Shown piece after piece: positions 15,238 to 15,828 of a DNA stretch of 15,828 nt. Under the pieces are notes generated by a model. The model saw only the letters and a list, made by a program, of their open reading frames with translations. It had not been told where the DNA came from and made no database searches. A program made the position numbers and the translations under genes. Position 1 is the first letter of the stretch. Each line of letters starts with the position of its first letter. The stretch covers positions 1 to 15,828 of the forward strand of contig JAJFVE010000097.1 in assembly GCA_021371965.1 (NCBI GenBank), written 5' to 3'. This stretch comes from Planctomycetaceae bacterium. Its GTDB lineage: Bacteria; Planctomycetota; Phycisphaerae; SM23-33.

Positions 15238-15259
15238 GAAACTGTCAGCAAGACTGCTG

Positions 15260-15491
15260 GACGTCCCGAAGGGACGGCCGGAGCATAGCCGGGGGCAAGC
15301 GAAGCGCAGCCCCCGGATCGGGCCTTGAATCGAACCCGCCCCGCAGGGGCGGGCAGCCTGTCCAAGCCGGTCCCTGCCGCCCCTTGCGGGGCGGCAGGCT
15401 TTTTGGCCCTTTCCGGAGGCGGCGCCTTCGGCTCGCTTCGCTCGCTCAGGCTTGCCCCCGGCTATGCTCCTGCGTCCCTTCGGGACGCTCC
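15260..15491. mobile_element. MITE-like element with 40-bp terminal inverted repeats
   Basis: Left end 15262-15300 and right end 15450-15487 are inverted copies. CGTCCCGAAGGGACG (15262-15276) matches 15473-15487 perfectly, and the 21 bases 15280-15300 match 15450-15470 perfectly, with only the 2-3 base linker differing. Each 15-base end motif is itself a hairpin. Inside are a CCCGCCCC/GGGGCGGG hairpin (15335-15353) and a terminator-like hairpin (15373-15404). GCTG flanks both sides (15256-15259, 15492-15495), but a 4-base match may be chance. No transposase or credible reading frame is present, so this would be a non-autonomous or dispersed palindromic repeat. The rest of the 390-base gap holds only the promoter region of the URO-D-like gene and the start signals of the gene at 15574. 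Confidence 0.65.
15373..15404 (+). terminator. Rho-independent terminator shape inside the inverted-repeat element
   Basis: CCTGCCGCCCC (15373-15383) pairs perfectly with GGGGCGGCAGG (15388-15398) around the loop TTGC, followed by C and five T. It would stop plus-strand transcripts, yet no plus-strand gene lies upstream. It may therefore end a small RNA from the element or insulate the aldolase gene. Confidence 0.6.
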
Positions 15492-15573
15492 GCTGCAACC
15501 ATGCCCCTGCTCACACTCTCGACACTATAGTTGCACAAGCGTAAGATTCGGCCTTGCCAATAAGAGGACAACG

Positions 15574-15828
15574 ATGAAAACGAAGCTGATCAGTGCCGTG
15601 TGCAGTTTGCTTAATGATGACGGGTCCCTTGACGTGGCGGGCATGCGGCAGCACATCGCCGACCAGTGGAACGCCGGGATCGCCGGGATTCTCGCCGCCG
15701 GAACCATGGGGCAGATGCAGCAGCTCTGCGACAAGGCGTACGCCCAGGTGATCGAAGTCGCCTCGCAGCGCATGCCAGGCCGCGGCGAGGTCATGATCGG
15801 CGTGGGCGACGCGTCGTGGCCGCGGACG
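15574..15828 (+). CDS. DapA-family (dihydrodipicolinate synthase-like) aldolase/lyase, 3' partial
   Basis: Only the first 85 residues are in the window. They match the start of the class I aldolase family that includes DHDPS, N-acetylneuraminate lyase and keto-sugar-acid aldolases: SAVCSLLNDDGSLDVAGMRQHI, NAGIAGILAAGTMGQMQQL and GEVMIGVG. The usual GTTGE substrate-carboxylate motif reads GTMGQ here, which argues for a divergent member rather than true DapA. The Schiff-base lysine lies beyond the edge. The start is supported by AGAGG (15563-15567) six bases upstream. It diverges from the URO-D-like operon across the inverted-repeat element, so sugar-acid catabolism is a reasonable guess. Confidence 0.85.
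   Translation, partial: MKTKLISAVCSLLNDDGSLDVAGMRQHIADQWNAGIAGILAAGTMGQMQQLCDKAYAQVIEVASQRMPGRGEVMIGVGDASWPRT

Noticed and set aside
15327..15337. T-loop-like GGTTCGATTC on the minus strand suggesting a tRNA
   Set aside because: The flanking bases do not form a T-stem, and no anticodon arm or acceptor stem is visible; it is part of the inverted-repeat element.
15503..15531. TATAGT at 15526 as -10 of the DapA-like gene
   Set aside because: The corresponding -35 position reads GCCCCT, so no convincing promoter can be assigned.

Overview
The window is GC-rich, gene-dense bacterial DNA. The gene content suggests an anaerobic or facultative planctomycete, probably of the class Phycisphaerae. The clues are two sulfatases, a PEP-CTERM protein, a uroporphyrinogen-decarboxylase-like protein next to a glycosidase-like five-bladed propeller, and a MetV/MetF methylenetetrahydrofolate reductase of the Wood-Ljungdahl type. 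This placement is inference from content; no rRNA or other taxonomic marker is present.

Layout. 1-3252 (+): C1/folate redox operon. A GltD/NfnB-like flavoprotein (5' end outside the window) carries two [4Fe-4S] motifs and a degenerate MvhD-like tail, and is followed by metV and metF. The flavoprotein would bring electrons from NAD(P)H to the MetFV reductase. 3258-4271 (-): asd, converging on metF with only 5 bases between them. 4272-4626: asd promoter candidate and a 65-base perfect-ended palindrome. 4627-5454 (+): two tandem, diverged copies of a small secreted protein, separated by a strong terminator. 5475-8075 (-): zinc-type ABC importer znuA-znuC-znuB, with a textbook promoter and an operator-like inverted repeat that overlap the end of the upstream sulfatase gene. 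8122-9540 (-): sulfatase without a signal peptide. 9576-10597 (+): promoter plus two unrecognised membrane-protein genes in DNA of lower GC. 10656-11551 (-): PEP-CTERM protein with a strong promoter, a leader of about 115 bases with two hairpins, and a terminator. 11589-15183 (-): probable catabolic operon of a URO-D-like protein, a GH43-like propeller and a Tat-exported sulfatase. 15184-15573: divergent intergenic region filled by a roughly 230-bp element with long terminal inverted repeats. 15574 to the end (+): start of a DapA-family aldolase/lyase gene.

The most unusual signal is a pair of foldback elements at 1534-1638 and 13974-14056. Their sequences are unrelated, but both are built from arms of exactly four degenerate 7-bp units facing each other across a short loop. 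Each fills the gap between two co-directional genes, and one supplies the stop codon of its upstream gene. Two further palindromic elements (4372-4436 and 15260-15491) share an identical CGTCCC/GGGACG stem. The window is therefore rich in intergenic palindromic elements of several kinds.

Functionally, the right half looks like sulfated-polysaccharide or sulfated-metabolite catabolism. The left half looks like one-carbon metabolism plus aspartate-family amino acid synthesis. The znu operon is zinc housekeeping.
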